Assembly (NCBI RefSeq): GCF_963924675.1
Contig: NC_089230.1
Span: 71,167,223 to 71,231,222 of the forward strand
Direction: 5' to 3'
Origin: Phocoena phocoena
Taxonomy: Eukaryota > Chordata > Mammalia > Artiodactyla > Phocoenidae
DNA: 64,000 nucleotides
In this document: one piece after another, positions 11,899 to 23,345 of the stretch
How positions within the stretch are numbered: position 1 is the first letter of the stretch
How the letters are laid out: each line of letters opens with the position of its first letter
The notes under the pieces: model-generated
Database searches by the model: none
Seen by the model: only the letters and a program-made list of their open reading frames with translations
Told to the model about the DNA's origin: nothing
Position numbers and translations under genes: made by a program

Positions 11899-13220
11899 GT
11901 AGGTGCCTGGACGAACACATTTAACTCTAATTTCCACCAGGAAGAGGAATTAACCAAAGGCTCAGCATGCTGTGCCGGAAACAGATTAGGGCCTGAAGCA
12001 ATCCTGCGGTTTTGCGGCCAGCTCACAATAAAGCGAGTTGAAGAAAGGAGCTCAGGGGCACTGTAATTCACAAACCTGCAGAGTTATAAATGACAGATAT
12101 CGTCCATATATACATTGATGTAAGCATGCAAAGAGGACTTGAAAGTGGGACAGAATTGCAGGAAACGGATTTCAGGAGGTAGACTGGAATTGCATTTAAA
12201 GCATAGGAAAAGAGGCAGAACTTCGACAATGAGGCACTTGACCAAAAAGTGCGTATGCGTTTTTTCCTGAATATATTCAGGAAAAAACGCATACGCACTT
12301 TTTGGCTAACCATGCAAGCCTGCAAAGGAAATCTGCACTAAAATGAAGTCTCACTTCCCCATGCTCAAAAAGACCATCTGAAAAATGTGTAAAATCCAGA
12401 AAGGCAGGACAGGCCATGGAGAACAGGGAGCCTTCTTATGCTGATGGGCAAGATGTAAGTTGGCAAAAGCCACTCTGGAGAAGTATATGGTGCTTCCTGA
12501 AACTTTTAAAAAACAAAGCAACAGAGCCTAGTGCACTTCCACTTATGGTCCCATAGCTTAGGGAAATTAAAATAAAAAAGACACAGCCACACCAAATTTT
12601 GGGATGGCTCTGTTTGCAAGAACCTCATCTGCAGTACAAGTTAAATATCCCAGAAAGCAAAAAATGGATAAAGAAGTTGTGGTACGTACGTACAATGGAA
12701 TATCACTCAGCAATGAAATCTATGTCATCAGGCCTGTAGCAGCATAATGAGTGGATTCATGTACGATGATTCAAAGTGAAATAACTCACAGAAAAACAAA
12801 CATCATAAGATATCACTAATACACGGAATGTAAAGTTGTCTACACATGAACTGAATTACAAAACAGAACAGGGTCTCAAATTTAGAAAACCAACTTATGC
12901 TTGCTTAAGGCAAAAGGTGAGTTGGGGTGCTGCATGAAACCAGAGATTGAAATTAGCACAGATACCGTTCCATAAGCCAAATATATAATAGATAAGACCT
13001 ACTCCTTTCTCAACGTAATGAGCTCAACACCCCATATTCAACTCCTAGGAATATACCTGACTAGTAAGAATCTTAAAACCTATGGATTTATATGTCTCCA
13101 TAAGAGAATCAAGCGTGTGTACAGCGGCATAAACGCAGCAGTGAAAATCAACTAAATCCCATCATAAAAATAAATTTCAAAAACAAAACAATGACAGAGA
13201 GATAGAGAGCAATTCTTAAA
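11899..13220 (+). repeat. 1.75-kb satellite monomer, 3' part, after array 1
   Basis: Resumes at 'GGACGAACACATTTAACTC', which lies upstream of the MITE in an ordinary monomer. About 480 bp before the MITE therefore occurs on both sides of the array. The MITE is at 12,238-12,309 and the L1-derived part follows. Confidence 0.75.
12242..12305 (+). mobile_element. Perfect 64-bp mariner-type MITE palindrome
   Basis: The 32-bp arms are exactly complementary, from CCAAAAAGTGCGTATGCG to its reverse complement, with the dyad in CTGAATATATTCAG. This is the best-preserved copy in the window. The termini resemble mariner TIRs of cetartiodactyl genomes. If transcribed it would fold into one long hairpin. 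Confidence 0.85.
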
Positions 13221-14010
13221 TAATTAATTCAGGGCTTGTGATGCAATCTGGATTTACCACATCTACACCCAGAGCTGCGTGAGACATAAGGCTGGACACT
13301 TCGGTCTGATAGCATTGGTGAGGTTCGGTGAGCAAATGCAGACCCTTTGAAGTCATACTGCATGGTACCCATTCCATGGGTCCGAACTCTCCATGTTTAA
13401 GGGATTTTTCCTTCATCTAAAACATGCATGGGAAACCCAGAGTATGGTCCACGGTGTGATTGGGAAACGTTCTTAAATGCATCTCAGTGTTCGTCCCCTG
13501 GTACTCGGGTTCACCATTCCAGACCCTTTACTAACACTCTCCCCACTTGGAGAATCAGTGCCTTTAACCTCCTGTTTGGCACAGTTTGCAATTTCTGTGC
13601 AAGATGAACAGGAATAAGGAGAACCAATGAGAGACTAGATGTAGGTGTCTGCACGGGCAAATTTTACTCTCATTTCCCACTAGGAAGAGGAATTAACCAA
13701 AGGCTCAGTGTGCCGTACCGGAACAAGATTAGGGGCTGAGGTAATCCTGCGGCTTTGCGGCCATCTCACATGAAAGCGAGTTGAAGAAAGGGGATCAGGG
13801 GCATTGTAATTCACGAACTTGCAGAGTTATAAATGACAGCTATCGTCCAATAATATTTTTAAGTAAGGCTGCGAAGAGGACTTGAAAGCGGGGCAGAATT
13901 GCAAGAAACTGATTTCAAGAGGTAGACTGGAATTGCACTTAAAGCATTGGAAAAGAGGCGGAACGTCGACAGTGATGCCCTAGGCCAAGAAGGGCATATG
14001 CGTTTTATCC
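13221..14010 (+). repeat. 1.75-kb satellite monomer, 5' part, cut by the GC-rich array
   Basis: Landmark 'GGCTTGTGATGCAATCTGG' at about 13,235. It is cut in the left MITE arm (13,981-14,010, here GGCCAAGAAGGGCATATG) and joined to array 2. Confidence 0.75.
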
Positions 14011-15498
14011 AGTGTCCTCATTAACGAGGGGAGGAGGCTCCTAGCACACTGTAATGGCCAACAGAGGGCCCATGTCACCAAGGCGACGTGTGCCAGCCAG
14101 GCAGGAGTGACCTCATATCACAGGCCCCACGCCACAGAAGTGTGAGGAACCCAGCGAGGATCAGACTCACACCAGAGGGCCCACATCACCAAGGGAATGG
14201 GAACCAGGCAGGAGTGTCCTCACACCAGTGGGGCCACATCATCAAAAGTTGAGGAACACAGCACATGTGGCCTCAAACCAGAGGACACACATCACCAAGG
14301 GGCTGGGAGTGAGGCAGGCAGGAGGATCCTCAAAACAGAGGGCCCATAGAATAAAAAAGGTGAGGAATCCCGCAGTTGGAACCTCCCAGCAGGCAGCCAG
14401 GTGCAACGAGGCTATGGGATCCAGGCCAGAATGAACTCACACCAGAGGGCCCTCATCATTAAACTGTGAGCAACACAGCCGTTGGGTCCTCAGAGCAGAA
14501 GGCGCACATCCACATGGGGATGGGAACCTGGGAGGAGTGTTATCGCACCAGTGGGCAAATATCAGAAAATGTGCGGAGCCCAGCAATTAGTGACTGACGC
14601 CACAGGACCCTCATCACCGAGGGGAGGAGGCTCCCAGTAGGTGCCAACTGCCACCAGAGGGCCGACGTCACCAAGGCAATGGGAAGCCAGGCAGGAGTTA
14701 CCTCACAGCAGAGGGCCCACCTCACAGAAGTGTGAGTAACCCAGCTGGGATCAGACTCTCACCAGAGGGCCCATATCACCAAGGGGATGGGAACCAGGCA
14801 CAAGTATCCTCACACCAGTGGGGTCACATCATTGAAAGGAGAGGGACCTAGCACACGTGGCCTCTAATCAGAGGACACACATCAACAAGGGTTTGGGAGT
14901 GAGGAAGGCAGGAGGAGCCTCAAAACAGAGGGCCCATAGAATAAAAAAGGTGAGGAATCCAGTAATTGGAACCTCCCAACAGACAGCCCAGTGCACCGAA
15001 GCTATGGGATCTATGCCGCAGTGAACTCACAGCAGAGGGCCCACATCATGATATTGTGATCAACCCAGCCATTGGTACCTCAGAGCAGAAGGCCCGTATC
15101 CCCATGAGGATGGAAACCTGGCAGGAGTGTTATCGCACCTGTGAACAAATATCAGAAAATGTGCGGAGCCATCAGTTAGAACCTGATGCCAGAGGGCACT
15201 CATCACCGAGGAGAGGAGGCAACCAGGAGGCTCCAACTGCCACCAGAGGGCCTACGTCTCCAAGGCAATGGGAGCAAGCCAGGCAGGAGTCACCACACAG
15301 CAGAGGGCACACCCCACAGAAGGGTGAGGGAGCCAGCCAGGATCAGACACTCACCAGAGGGCCCACATCACCAAGAGGAAGGGAACCAGTCAGGAGTTTC
15401 CTCACACCATTGGGGCCACATCACTGAAAGGTGAGGAACCCAGCACATGTGGTCTCAAACCAGAGGACACACATCACCAAGGGGTATGGAGTGTGGCA
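14011..15498 (+). repeat. GC-rich HOR satellite array 2 (two HOR periods)
   Basis: About 1,488 bp, almost the same length as array 1, with the same entry (monomer 9) and exit (monomer 3). The start of monomer 1 recurs near 14,170, 14,760 and 15,350, giving a period of about 590 bp. Open frames such as 14,966-15,427 are repeat translations. Confidence 0.85.
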
Positions 15499-16625
15499 GA
15501 GGTCTGGACGGACACATTTAACGCTCAATCTCCAGCAGCAAGAGGAATTAACCAAAGGCTCAGTGTGCCCTGCCGGAACAAGACTGGGGCCTGAAGCAAT
15601 CCTGCGGTTTTGCGGCCAGCTCACAAGAAAGCGAGTTAAAGAAAGGAGCTCAGGGGCACTGTAATTCACAAACCTGCAGAGTTGTAAATGACAGCTACCG
15701 TCCCAAAATATATTGAAGTATGTCTGCAAAGAGGACTTGAAAGTGGGGCAGAATTTCAGGAAAACGATTTCAGTGGGTAGACTGGAATTGCATTTAAAGC
15801 ATAGGAAAGAGGGAGAACGTCGACAATGATGCCCTTGGCCAAAAAGGGCCTATGCGTTTTTTCCTGAAATTATTCAGGAAAAAATGCATATGCCCTTTTT
15901 GGCCAACCAAGCAAGCTTGCAAAAAAATCTGCACTACAAAGAAGATTCACTGCCCCCCCCCCCCCCCGGTCAAAAGGGCCATCTGAAAAAGGTGTAAAAT
16001 CCAGAAAGGAAGCACAGGCAATGGAGAACAGGAAGCATTGTTATGCTAATGGGCGGGATATAAATTGACAACAGCCATTCTGGAGAAGTGTATGCTGTTT
16101 CCTGAAACAGCTAAAAAACAAAGCAACACAGCCTATGGCACTTCCACATATGGTCCAATAGCTTAGGGAAATTAAAATCAAAAACACACAGCCACCCCAA
16201 AGTTTGGGATGGCTCTGTTTACAAGAACCTTGTCTACAGTACCAGGTAGATATCCCAGAAAGCGAAAAATGGATAAAGAAGTTGTGGTACGTAGTTAAAA
16301 TGGAATATCAATCAGCAATGAAATCTATGTCATCAGGCCCGTAGCGGCAAAATGAGTGGAATCTGGTATGATGATTCTATGTGAAATAAGTCACACAGAA
16401 AAAGAAACATCATATCACTAATACACGGAATGTATACTTGGCTACACATGAACTGAATTACACAACAGAACAGGTTCTCAAATTTACAAAACCAACTTAT
16501 GCTTGCTTATGGGGAAAGGTGAGTTGGGCTGCTGCATAAAACCAGAGATTGAAATTAGCACACATACCGTTCCATAAGCCAAATATGTAATAGACAAGAC
16601 CTACTCTTTGCCCAACGAAATAGAC
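15499..16625 (+). repeat. 1.75-kb satellite monomer, 3' part, after array 2
   Basis: Resumes upstream of the MITE as after array 1. The L1-derived tail is cut at about 16,625 by the 5'-truncated L1. A (C)15 run lies at 15,953-15,967, in a stretch that is also C-rich in other monomers. Confidence 0.75.
15835..15908 (+). mobile_element. Mariner-type MITE palindrome
   Basis: TTGGCCAAAAAGGGCC to GGCCAACC, with nearly complementary arms. The centre has changed to CTGAAATTATTCAG. Confidence 0.8.
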
Positions 16626-17350
16626 TCATCCATGGTGTATCACCTCACACCTGTTAGAATGGGCATCATCAGAAAATCTACAAACAACAAATGCTGGAAA
16701 GGGTGTGGAGATAAGGAACCCTCTTCCACTGTTGTTGGGAATGTAAATTGATACAGTCACTGTGGAGAACATTATGGAGTTCCTTATAAAACTAAAGATA
16801 CAATTACCATATGATACAGCATTCCCACTACCGGGCATATACCCAGACGAAACCATAAATCAAAAAGAGACATCCACTGCAAAGTTCATTGCATCACTAT
16901 TTACAATATCCAGGTAATGGAAGCAAGCTAAATGCCCACAGACACACGAATGTATGAAGTGGTACATATATAAAATGGAATATTACTAAGCCATAAATAG
17001 GAATGAAAGTGAGTCATTTGTAAGGACGTTGATGGATCTAGAGACTGTCATACAGAGTGAAGTAAGTCAGAAAGAGAAAAACAAATCTTGTATATTAATG
17101 CATATATGTGGAATCTAGAAAAATTGTACAGATGAACCGTTTTGCAAGGCAGAAATAGAGCAACAGATGTATACAACAAACGTATGGACACCAAGGGGTA
17201 AAGCTGTTGGGGGGGTGGTGGTGGGAGGAGTTGAGAGATTGGGATTGGCATGTATACATTTATATGTATAAAATAGAGAACAAGTAAGAACCTGCTGTAT
17301 AAAAAAATAAAATTAAATTGAAAAAATAAAATTTAAAAAGTAAAACAGAG
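16626..17350 (+). mobile_element. 5'-truncated L1 3' end, superunit 1
   Basis: The sequence from 'ATCACCTCACACCTGTTAGA' aligns with the intact L1 from about 49,388 on (ORF2 C-terminal region, including the Cys-rich part), then continues through an older 3' UTR to an A-rich tail. Stops interrupt the ORF2 frame. A copy lies at 33,780-34,500. Confidence 0.8.
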
Positions 17351-17443
17351 AAAATATTTTTCCCTTCACATACATGTATTTATATGAATAATTTATTTCC
17401 ATGCTTATATCTGTAAATACAAAAAAGAGGAATAAAATCTACC

Positions 17444-18073
17444 TTGAACCAAAAACGAAAAAAAGTAAAACAAACAGAACCCACCAGTTATACAGAGGAA
17501 AACCGTTTCAGGGCACTTGCTCCAATTGCAAACAATTCTGAAGTTGGTCAGTGGTGGGGAATCATCTCCCATTCAGCCAGCAGGCCCCACACAACAAGCG
17601 TCCTCATTGCAAAGCTGGGGGACCGTGCCGAAGCATTTGTGAGTAAATGTGGGCCGAGCCCCAGGCCAGCTGCTGCTGATCTGTTCCCACCCTTCCCAGG
17701 TAAAACACCTGAATATGTACAAGGACTTGAAAGCCTAGAGGAAGGGCCATGGAACCACATGAGTGACAGCATGCCAGCCGACTTGGTGCCTGCAGGCCAG
17801 CCAGGATGGTCCTGGCCCTGGGTGCTCTTCTGGAAGCTTTCCATTTCCCTGCCTGAGATACCCCTGCTGTCCCGGCCCCCACTGCTTTCTTCCTTCCTCA
17901 CCTCTGCCCAGGGAGAAATTCCAGTGGCAGGTATGGGTGACACATCCTCTTCTTTAGCAGGTGGCATCTTGCTAACTGCTGCAGAAAGTCCAGCAGAGCC
18001 CCACTCACACTGGGCCACTCACAAAGCCATGGCCTCTCACTCCCTCCCACCAGCCCAGCCCCGAGACTGCTGA
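17444..18073 (+). other. GC-rich open frame, superunit copy 2 (coding status doubtful)
   Basis: 209 codons, open from a TTG. The first in-frame ATG is only at about 17,761. A 156-codon frame is open on the other strand over the same stretch. It is the same length as the superunit 3 copy (34,596-35,225). No domain, signal peptide or membrane segment that I can name is visible; it is Pro/Ser/Ala-rich. Most likely a fortuitous frame in GC-rich sequence, possibly with a proviral or host-gene origin. Confidence 0.15.
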
Positions 18074-18649
18074 CAGGGCAGAGAAAATGGCGTCAGGCAC
18101 AGCTGCAAGGGCTCTTGCTGCCTGGAGAAGTGTTTATATTGATATGAACCCAGGCACACCTGGGGAGGGCTGGCCGGCACGGTCAGGCTTCCCAGGCCAG
18201 CCAATAATCACCCCTCAGGGGCTCACAGTTGCTGAAAATGGAAATTGCTGAATCGGCCAGGTCGAAAGAACAAGTGTGGGCTCCTGAGAGTCAGGATAGA
18301 CAAGGGGCTGCAGCTCTGGCTTGTTTTCTAATCATATTATCTGGCCTATGAGTGGGAAACAACTTCAAGAAAACCGTCTCCTAATGAGAGGAACCCAGGA
18401 GTCAGGGAGAGGAGGGGTGGGTGGTTGGTGGAGACAGAGGCCTGGTGCCCCGGGTGCAGTGGAAGTCTCTGGAAGACCAGGTTGAGGGAGGCCGAACAGT
18501 GATGCCCAGGGTCACAGACCTGTTGGAGCTGCTGTTTTTTAGTTCAAGTCCTGCTCTGAGGTGCTCTGTATCAGATCTGTGTGACAGGTGAGCTGGGAGT
18601 GCTCTGCAATGAGGGCTATGTGCACAGTTCCAGTGTGACCAGCCCTGCC
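18074..18649 (+). other. GC-rich non-coding stretch, superunit 2
   Basis: Counterpart of 801-1,380. Nothing further is recognised. Confidence 0.3.
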
Positions 18650-18804
18650 AAGGTACCTGCAAGGGTAGCTCTGTATCCTGGGAGGGGCCTGAACACGAGA
18701 GCCCCGTGGGGTTGGGTGGAGGTGGGGTACTTGCCCAGGTGAGCTCCATATCCTGGGATTGGCCTGACTTCGAGAGTCCCATAGGCTGCTGGAGTCCTGG
18801 TAAA
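18650..18804 (+). repeat. ~70-bp minisatellite, two copies
   Basis: Counterpart of the three-copy repeat at 1,381-1,600 with the middle copy lost, so the repeat number differs between superunits. Confidence 0.6.
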
Positions 18805-20080
18805 AGATGTCAGGACAGTCAGTGAAGCCATCGAGGATATATCTCCAGTAGTTCTTAAATGCTACACCCTGCTGGTCATTCTACCAACCACCAGGACTTG
18901 GTATTCTGTATTAGTCTTCAATGATGCCTTCTTTTGTGTTCCATTAGTCCCAGAGTCACAAGAAATTTTGATTTGTGAGTGGCACGACTCAACATACAAC
19001 TAAAACAATACTTCTGGGCCGTCTTGCCTCGAAGGTTCAAAAATTCCCACACCATCTTTGGAGAAAGCTCAGCTAAAGACCTAAAAGTTGTACCTCCGGA
19101 AAAGGAAACACTCCTTCAATATGCAGATGACATTCTGATCGCCAGCCCTACTAAGGAGGCCTCTGAACTATCAAGCCAATAAAGGATAGAAGTTATCCAA
19201 GAAAAAGCTCAAATATCACAGACTATGGTGACCTGCCTGGGCTTCATTCTCACAGAAGGTCGGAGAAGACCATCCCCGGAAAGGGAAGAAACAATTTACC
19301 ACCTTACCCCTTTCTAAAACTAGAAAACAGCTTAGGGGTTCCTGGGGAGGCCAAGGTTTGCTGCTTCTGCATCCCTAACTACAGTCTACTAGCTGGGACT
19401 CTATATGAAACACTGAAAGGAAAAGATGATGATCCTTTTGAATAGAATCCAGAAGTGGCCTTTCAAGAATGGAAAGAGCAGTCAATTCAGACCCTTGCCC
19501 TGGAACTCCCTCATTTAGATAAACACTTTGACCTTTACATTCCTGGTGAAAGGTGAATCGCCATTGGAGTATTAGTGTAAAAACTGGGACCACGTGAAAT
19601 GGAACAATGCAAGAATGCCATCCAGGTAGGATAAACTACGGTCACCAAGGGGCTTGGCCCACTGCCACATCTGGCCAATATACTGGTGGTATCTGAAAAC
19701 CTGGAAATCAGCAGCCCAATAGGCCACCTCCCTACTAAGGGAAAAGGACCCACGTGGTGATCCTAAACTCCAACCATGCCCTGAAGTTGCAGGGTTTGCT
19801 CCGTGGGCACACTGACCTCGAGTGAGGAGGCCCTCCAACTCCAACCTCCAGAGAGATAACCGGGGGCAATGGGGCACCACGATGACTCGTGTGACCATCA
19901 CTTGACCTGGAGTTTCTCTCATAAAACAAGAGTGTGTCTCAAAGAGTAGACTACTGCTTGCAGGACTTACTGCACCCAGAGGGGAGCTAATAATCTTGGC
20001 GCGGGAACCATATATCATGCTGTCACCATAGAAAAGCCTACAGACACCATGATGATGGTGGCCTATAAGACCAGCCCAAC
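18805..20080 (+). pseudogene. Degenerate gammaretrovirus-like ERV pol relic, copy 2
   Basis: Same relic as at 1,600-2,860, with RT fingers and palm followed by connection/RNase H-like sequence. This copy keeps the catalytic tetrad as YADD (19,120-19,131), but frameshifts and stops lie on both sides and the open piece is only 67 codons (18,979-19,182). It is the least damaged of the three at this motif. No gag, integrase or env was recognised. Confidence 0.7.
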
Positions 20081-21365
20081 TCCTGTTTACTTCAAAAGGC
20101 TGTTGACTCAGTGGCCATCATGATCCTTCATCACCACTGACCCTGGACTGTCTGGGATTTGAGCGGGCAGGGTCCTGACACCTGGTGCTGTTTTTACGTT
20201 AATTCAGGGGCCTAACTGAAGAAAGTGCAGACTACTGGTCAGAGCATCTAGGCTTGCAGAAAAGGTCAGCCTAAGGTGGCCCAACAAATGTGGGGCGGGG
20301 TGAAACCGGACCTCACAGCATCACTGCACATCTCATTCCTGGACCCTTAAAGGTCATTAGAATCTATAACACTTCCAATGCTGGTGCTCAGGCAGACAAG
20401 CAGGGAGGCAGGAGTCCTGGGGACAATCAACGTCACCTGGAGGCTGCTGGGGAGAAGTTCTGACCCTCACCCACGGGTATGAGGGCTCCTAACTCAGCAC
20501 TCAACAGTTACAGAAGAAGGGTCTGCACGCTCAGCACTCCCAGAATGAGGAAGGGGACAAAAGGCAGAGGAGGGGTTTGTCCCAGGCAAAGCCCCTTAAA
20601 AATGCACAGGAGATAAAAATAGAATCTGGGCAATAAAATAAAGTCTAACCATTTTTATCCTTTGTGCTTTGTCTAATTTCACGTGCCCCTAGGGTCCCAC
20701 ATACAGAGGTTCAACACCCGGCAGTTCAGAGCAGATTTTCTAGTGCAGAATGGCTGGATCAACACCTCAGCTCCTGGGGCCCAGTGCAGACTCTGCGATA
20801 TAGAGCCTGAGCTGCAGCCAACCGGGCCCTCGAGTGCTCTGCTCCCACCCTCCCACTGACTCTGACAGGATCTCTACACAGCAGCCCAGCCCACAGCCCA
20901 CGGGGTAGCACCTGCTCTCACCTCTCCATTGTCTCATCAAAATGTAAAGTTTCCTTTGCTTGTGCATAAAACTCAGTCTCGATCTGTTAGTTGCAATGAC
21001 AATGGGCATGGGGACAGTTGTTGGGGTCCACTCTGGAGGATCAGTAACTGAAATTGAGCACATTGTAACTTCAATGAACAGATGTGTGAGCCAAACTCTA
21101 ATTAACATTAGAAGAGTGTATAAGGCTCGGGTAAAATAAGATGTTTCTAACACTTCCATTTGATATTTCCATCACTTTATTATAAGCAAGATCAGTGAAA
21201 AGGTTTGTCTTATTTGAGGTCAATATTAGAGAAACGAAGTGATTTCTTTCCAAGGATGTACATCTAATAATCTTGGTTAAAGCTTCAATCTTGTTTTAAA
21301 TGCTTTTCCATTGAAAATGGTACCTCTCTTTCAGCTCACCCATTTCTGAGACGTATAAAATCTTA
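20081..21365 (+). other. ERV 3' remnant and LTR-like region, superunit 2
   Basis: Counterpart of 2,861-4,060. AATAAA is at 20,632-20,637. An unrecognised minus-strand frame of 130 codons (21,159 to 20,767) matches those in the other two superunits. Confidence 0.3.
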
Positions 21366-21570
21366 TAATTTATTATTACCAAAGGTGAAAGGTGGGAGGA
21401 GGGATAAATTAACAGTTTGGGATTAACACATACACACTGCTATGTATAAAATAGATCATCAACAAGGAACTACTGTATAGCACAGGGAACTACACTCAAT
21501 ATTTTGCAATAACCTATAAGGGGAAATAATCTGAAAAAGAATAGATATATTTATTGACATCGTCTAACAA
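21366..21570 (+). mobile_element. L1 3' end relic, superunit 2
   Basis: Same relic as at 4,150-4,385, with 'GTATAGCACAGGGAACTACA' and 'GGGGAAATAATCTGAAAAAG'. Confidence 0.75.
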
Positions 21571-22922
21571 TGACAGTTAAAATGGAACCCAAGGGAAGCT
21601 GGTGGTGAGTGCTTCTGACCCTGAAGACTTCAATCATCTAAAGTTTGGACTCTGCCTACTTCCCAAGGCCCTTAATGAACATATGTGTAGCCGTGGCTTA
21701 AAAAATCCCCCAGTTTGCGTTTCGGGGAGACACTGATTTTGAAAAAGCCCTGGTGTTCTCCTCACATGAATGGGACCCTTCCTACAGCTAAAACATGCCT
21801 GTCACACCCAGAGGATGGTATACCATCTGATTGGGAAGAGTTTGGAAAAGGCATCTCATCTCATCTCCTGGTGCTCGGGTTCACCCCTCCAGCGTCTTTA
21901 CTAACAGTCTCCCCACTTGGAGATGTCAGCACTGTCAACATCCTGGTGCATACAGTTTGGAATTTGTCCAGAGGATGAAGCGGAAGGATGAGGAACAATG
22001 AGACACAAGTCCTAGGTGTTCGGACAGGCACATGTCACTCTAATTTCCAATCAGGAAGACGAATTGACCAAAGGCTAGTGTTGCCCATGGAAACAGAATA
22101 GGGCTTCAGGAAATCCCGCTGCTTTGTGGCCAGTTCCCGTAAACAGAAGTTGAAAAATGGAACTCAGGGGCACTAAAATTCACGAAACTTCAGAGTTGAA
22201 AATATCTATCACTGAAAAATGTCTTGAGGAAAGTCAGAGAAAAGGACTTGTAAGCAACAGAGAATGGCAGGAAAGGGATTGGAAGAGGTAGAAAGGACTC
22301 GCCATTAAGCACAAGAAAAGGGGTTGAACATTGCCAACATTGCAGTTGGCCAAAAATGTTGTATGCGTTATTTTCTGTATATATTCAAGAAAAGGGCATT
22401 AACTTTTTAGACAACCAAACAGGTAGGCACTGGAAATAAATACTACAAAACATATCACTTCGCATCAGTCAGAAGAGCTGTCCTCATAAAGTGTAAACAC
22501 CAGAAATGCAGGACAGGGCAAGGAGAAAAGGGAGCCTTGTGAGCTTATACTGGAAATGTGTATTTCCAATGGTCACTCTGTAGAAGTGTCTTGTGTTTAC
22601 TAAAGCATCTAGAAAATGGGCTACAGAGCATAGGGCACTTGCACTCATGGGCGTATAACTTGGGCAAAACAAAAATCGAGAGGACACAGGCACCCTAATA
22701 TTTACCGCTTCTGTTTAAAAGATCCTCGACTAGGATATAACTTAAATGTCTCTGGACGAAAAAAATGGATACAGATATGCCACTTATGTAGAGTGGAATA
22801 TTACTCAAACTGGAAATCAATGAAATATGGCAGGTTGTAACAACTTCGGAGGAGTTACGTATGATAATTCTAAGTCAAATTTTCAAAAAGAAAAAGACAC
22901 ACATCATAATATATCACTTAAA
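21571..22922 (+). repeat. Divergent 1.75-kb satellite monomer (A'), copy 2
   Basis: Same divergent monomer as at 4,386-6,120, but truncated. At about 22,920 ('ATCACTTAAAG' joined to 'CATCGTAAGATATCACT') it passes into the L1-derived part of an ordinary monomer. Superunit 3 has the same junction near 40,145; superunit 1 does not. Confidence 0.7.
22345..22416 (+). mobile_element. Mariner-type MITE palindrome, decayed
   Basis: GTTGGCCAAAAATG...GACAACC with several arm mismatches; sits in the divergent monomer. Confidence 0.6.
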
Positions 22923-23345
22923 GCATCGTAAGATATCACTAATACACGGAATGTAAACTTGGCTACACAGGAAATGAATTACAAACAGAACAGGGTCTCA
23001 AATTTGGAAAAGCAACTTATGCTTGCTTAAGGGGCAAGGTGAGTTGGGGTGCTGCATATAACCAGAGATTGAAATTAGCAAGGATACCTTTCCATAAGCC
23101 AAATATGTAATAGAGAAGACCTACTCCTTGCTCAACGAAATGGACTCAACACCCCATATTCAACGCCTAGGGATACACCTGACTGGTAAGAATCTTAAAA
23201 CGCATAGATTTAAATGTCTCCATAAGAGAATCAAGTGTGTGTACAGTGGAATAAATGCAGCAGTGAAAATCAGATAACTCCCATTATAAAAATAAATTTC
23301 AAGAACAAAACACAATGACAGTGAAATAGAGAGCAATTCTTCAAT
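22923..23345 (+). repeat. 1.75-kb satellite monomer, 3' end only
   Basis: Only the L1-derived 3' part remains, from 'AATACACGGAATGTAAAC' to the next monomer start. Confidence 0.7.

Larger units (their letters stand above)
1..17264 (+). repeat. 17.2-kb tandem superunit, copy 1
   Basis: The sequence from position 1 recurs in the same order starting at about 17,265 and again at about 34,423. Anchors include the A-rich L1 tail, the GC-rich open frame, the pol relic, the divergent satellite monomer and the 5'-truncated L1. Sampled stretches agree at over 90 percent by eye. This copy has two GC-rich satellite blocks of about 1.49 kb and more ordinary 1.75-kb monomers before the first block than copy 2. 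Its boundaries are arbitrary because the window begins inside an L1 tail. Confidence 0.85.
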
